A stretch of 8,479 nucleotides of DNA, taken from Candidatus Sulfotelmatobacter sp. Lineage in GTDB: Bacteria > Acidobacteriota > Terriglobia > Terriglobales > Acidobacteriaceae. The notes beneath the pieces are model-generated. The model ran no database searches and was not told where the DNA came from. It saw only the letters and a program-made list of their open reading frames with translations. The stretch is from NCBI GenBank assembly GCA_030044775.1, contig JASICF010000645.1, positions 1 to 8,479 of the forward strand, written 5' to 3'. Made by a program: the position numbers and the translations under genes. Below are positions 6,906 through 8,479 of the stretch, piece after piece. Positions within the stretch are counted from its first letter, which is position 1. Every line of letters starts with the position of its first letter.

Positions 6906-7142
6906 CCTGTCACCCGGCGATTGCGCTGCCATACGGACTACGCATGTGGTATTCGGCGCGGTTGGGCCAGATTGGCGGCCACAGCGGTCAAGAAAATCTG
7001 CGGACCGGGATGGCCCGATGGTGTGACCCATCTCACACGCAGGTACCATTTACGCTCCTCAACCGAGAGTCGATAGTGTCCTCCGTCAAGAATCTTCGGC
7101 TCATCGCGCTCCCACCGAGCCGTTGCCGATCAAGGAGAGTCT
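6906..7142. other. Region between integrase remnant and repeat gene; possible gene debris
   Basis: No intact gene is seen. On the minus strand a frame is stop-free from 7129 to 6941 (stop TAG at 6938-6940) and encodes protein-like sequence including DEPKILDGGHYRLSVEE and KWYLRVRW. It has no ATG and would overlap the ribosome site of the plus-strand gene at 7143, so it is at most a relic. The plus strand holds no strong promoter; a TTTACG/TAGTGT pair with 19-base spacing near 7049-7078 is too weak to call. Confidence 0.35.
7132..7137 (+). promoter_or_regulatory. Shine-Dalgarno sequence of the GloVer-repeat gene
   Basis: AAGGAG, five bases before the ATG at 7143. It fixes the start of a gene whose frame is otherwise known only from its repeats. 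Confidence 0.8.
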
Positions 7143-8479
7143 ATGCATCATCCAGTATTCCTCAATAGAGCCTGCGCCTTGTTCCTGTTGTGCGCGACGG
7201 CCGTGATTGCCTCGTCAGCGCAGACTCTCACGACCATCTACAACTTCGACAACACAGACGGCTCCGTACCAGCGGCATTAGTCCAAGCCACAAATGGAAG
7301 CCTCTACGCGCCGACGATTTCTGGGGGGGCCAATGCCACGCTCTGCGGTGGCCTCGGCTGTGGCACAATCTTCAAAATCACCACAGACGGCAAGCTGACC
7401 ACGCTGCTCAGCCTCGACGGGAGCGACGGCTCCTCACCGTTTGGCCTACCGCTGATCCAAGCCACCAACGGGGATTTCTATGGGGCACTGCAGGCTGGTG
7501 GCGCCTATCCGACGCTCTGCGGCGGCTCGGGCTGCGGAACGATCATCAAAATCACTCCGAGCGGCACGTTGACCACGCTCTACAACTTTTGCTCCCAAAG
7601 CAATTGCACGGACGGCAGCAATCCCTTGGCGGTGGTTCAGGGAACCGATGGTGACTTCTACGGGACAACCCTCTCCGGCGGGGCCAACTGCGTTGCCGAC
7701 GGAGGCTGCGGCACGGTCTTCAAAATCACTCCGAGTGGCACGCTAACGACGCTTTACAACTTTTGCTCCCAAAGCAATTGCGCCGATGGAGCCGAACCGT
7801 TCGCAGCAGTGATGCAGGCCAGCGATGGAAACTTTTACGGGACAACTCTTATCGACGGCGCCAACGGCTACGGCACGATATTCAAAATCACCCCTACCGG
7901 TGCGCTGACGACTCTGCACAGCTTCGATTACACAGATGGTTTCGGCCCCCTCTGGCTAATTCAGGCCAGCAATGGAGATTTCTACGGGGCAACTATCTAC
8001 GGCGGGGCCAGCTCCGCCTGCACCGATGGCTGTGGAACGGTCTTCAAAATTACCCCGAGCGGCACGCTGACCACGCTGCACAGCTTCGATAGCTCGGACG
8101 GTTCGTGGCCTCGCACGCCGGTACAGGCTACCGACGGGGTATTTTATGGGACAACAAAGTATGGCGGGGCCAACACCAACACTTCCTGCACCACCGGCTG
8201 CGGAACGATCTTCAAAATTACCCCGAGCGGCACGTTGACCACGCTCTACAACTTTTGCGGACAGAGCGGTTGCACGGACGGCATCAGCCCCGCCGCCGAG
8301 CTGCTGCAAGACACCAACGGAAAGTTCTACGGGGCGACGTATCTTGGTGGAACCAGCGACGCCTGCACGGATGGCTGCGGCACCATCTTCGTCCTGTCCG
8401 TCGGCCTTGGTCCGTTCGTCGAAACTCAGACCACCTCCGGCAAGGTGGGAGCGTCCGTCAAGATTCTGGGAACGGGCCT
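7143..8479 (+). CDS. Secreted GloVer (TIGR03803) tandem-repeat protein with IPT/TIG-like domain, 3' partial
   Basis: 445 codons are visible and the frame is open to the window edge. Residues 1-26 are a signal peptide (MHHPVFLNRACALFLLC to ASSA|Q). Seven repeats of 54-59 residues begin at residues 29, 85, 143, 201, 255, 309 and 365. Each runs LTTLYNF or LTTLHSF, DG, then QATNGDFYGTT, GGAN, a Cys-rich turn, and GCGTIFKITPSGT. This is the Gloeobacter/Verrucomicrobia repeat. The last unit loses the KITPSG ending and leads into PFVETQTTSGKVGASVKILG, the usual entry to an IPT/TIG immunoglobulin-like domain. Seven units suggest a seven-bladed beta-propeller, which is inference. A C-terminal sorting or anchoring segment probably lies beyond the edge. 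The protein is exported, and its ligand is unknown. The start has a strong AAGGAG. It lies just beyond the integrase scar. Confidence 0.92.
   Translation, partial: MHHPVFLNRACALFLLCATAVIASSAQTLTTIYNFDNTDGSVPAALVQATNGSLYAPTISGGANATLCGGLGCGTIFKITTDGKLTTLLSLDGSDGSSPFGLPLIQATNGDFYGALQAGGAYPTLCGGSGCGTIIKITPSGTLTTLYNFCSQSNCTDGSNPLAVVQGTDGDFYGTTLSGGANCVADGGCGTVFKITPSGTLTTLYNFCSQSNCADGAEPFAAVMQASDGNFYGTTLIDGANGYGTIFKITPTGALTTLHSFDYTDGFGPLWLIQASNGDFYGATIYGGASSACTDGCGTVFKITPSGTLTTLHSFDSSDGSWPRTPVQATDGVFYGTTKYGGANTNTSCTTGCGTIFKITPSGTLTTLYNFCGQSGCTDGISPAAELLQDTNGKFYGATYLGGTSDACTDGCGTIFVLSVGLGPFVETQTTSGKVGASVKILGTG
7227..8411 (+). repeat. Seven tandem repeat units encoding GloVer repeats
   Basis: Units begin at 7227, 7395, 7569, 7743, 7905, 8067 and 8235, with lengths of 168, 174, 174, 162, 162, 168 and 177 bases. 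Units 3 and 4 share an exact 27-base block (7581-7607 and 7755-7781), which points to recent duplication or gene conversion. Unit 4 has lost the Cys pair in its turn. Confidence 0.85.

Noticed and set aside
6906..7049. N-terminal half of the minus-strand frame that continues the integrase core up to 7049
   Set aside because: Its sequence (Cys/Pro-rich, no integrase pattern) looks like out-of-frame or unrelated DNA, so only the part below about 6905 is called integrase.
7190..8309. Other-frame open stretches on both strands across the GloVer gene, with their own repeated peptides
   Set aside because: They are shadows of the tandem repeat; the frame from 7143 has the ribosome site, signal peptide and recognised repeat.
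7227..8411. CRISPR-like array
   Set aside because: Units are 162-177 bases, diverged, fully coding and without unique spacers.

Overview
The window looks like chromosomal DNA of an Acidobacteriota bacterium (Terriglobia-like). It has moderately high GC, short intergenic gaps, GTG starts, a PHP-type PolX, a stand-alone TonB-family protein and a GloVer (TIGR03803) tandem-repeat secreted protein. The phylum is an inference from gene content and style; no rRNA or phylogenetic marker was compared.

Layout. Positions 1-3875 are a run of minus-strand genes. Read in transcription order they are a Nudix ADP-ribose pyrophosphatase-like hydrolase (3228-3875), a cold-shock protein with its own promoter and a structured leader (2819-3028), DNA polymerase X (914-2659), a one-pass membrane protein of unknown function (188-826), and the start of an exported protein cut by the window edge (1-114). 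Divergent from the Nudix gene is a Rossmann/DUF2520 oxidoreductase-like gene on the plus strand (3982-4857). It converges on ribA (GTP cyclohydrolase II, 4920-5534, minus). ribA overlaps the stop of a TonB-family gene (5531-6289, minus) by four bases, and a perfect TATAAT lies in the TonB gene just before the ribA start. A plus-strand tRNA-Ala(CGC) follows (6494-6569). Its 3' end abuts a decayed tyrosine-integrase gene on the minus strand (about 6505-6905), the scar of an old integration. The right end carries the 5' part of a secreted protein with seven GloVer repeats and the start of a probable IPT/TIG domain (7143 to the edge).

Most of the window is housekeeping: DNA repair (PolX), RNA chaperoning (Csp), nucleotide sanitation or NAD-related metabolism (Nudix), riboflavin synthesis (RibA), and envelope energy transduction (TonB-like). 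The accessory part is 6505-8479: the tRNA-anchored integrase remnant and the repeat protein beyond it. No defence island, CRISPR array, toxin-antitoxin pair or clearly new multi-gene system is visible. The most interesting signals are regulatory and evolutionary: several -10-like hexamers placed exactly where they would give leaderless mRNAs, a strong hairpin in the cold-shock leader, and the integrase tail that reads antisense through the tRNA.
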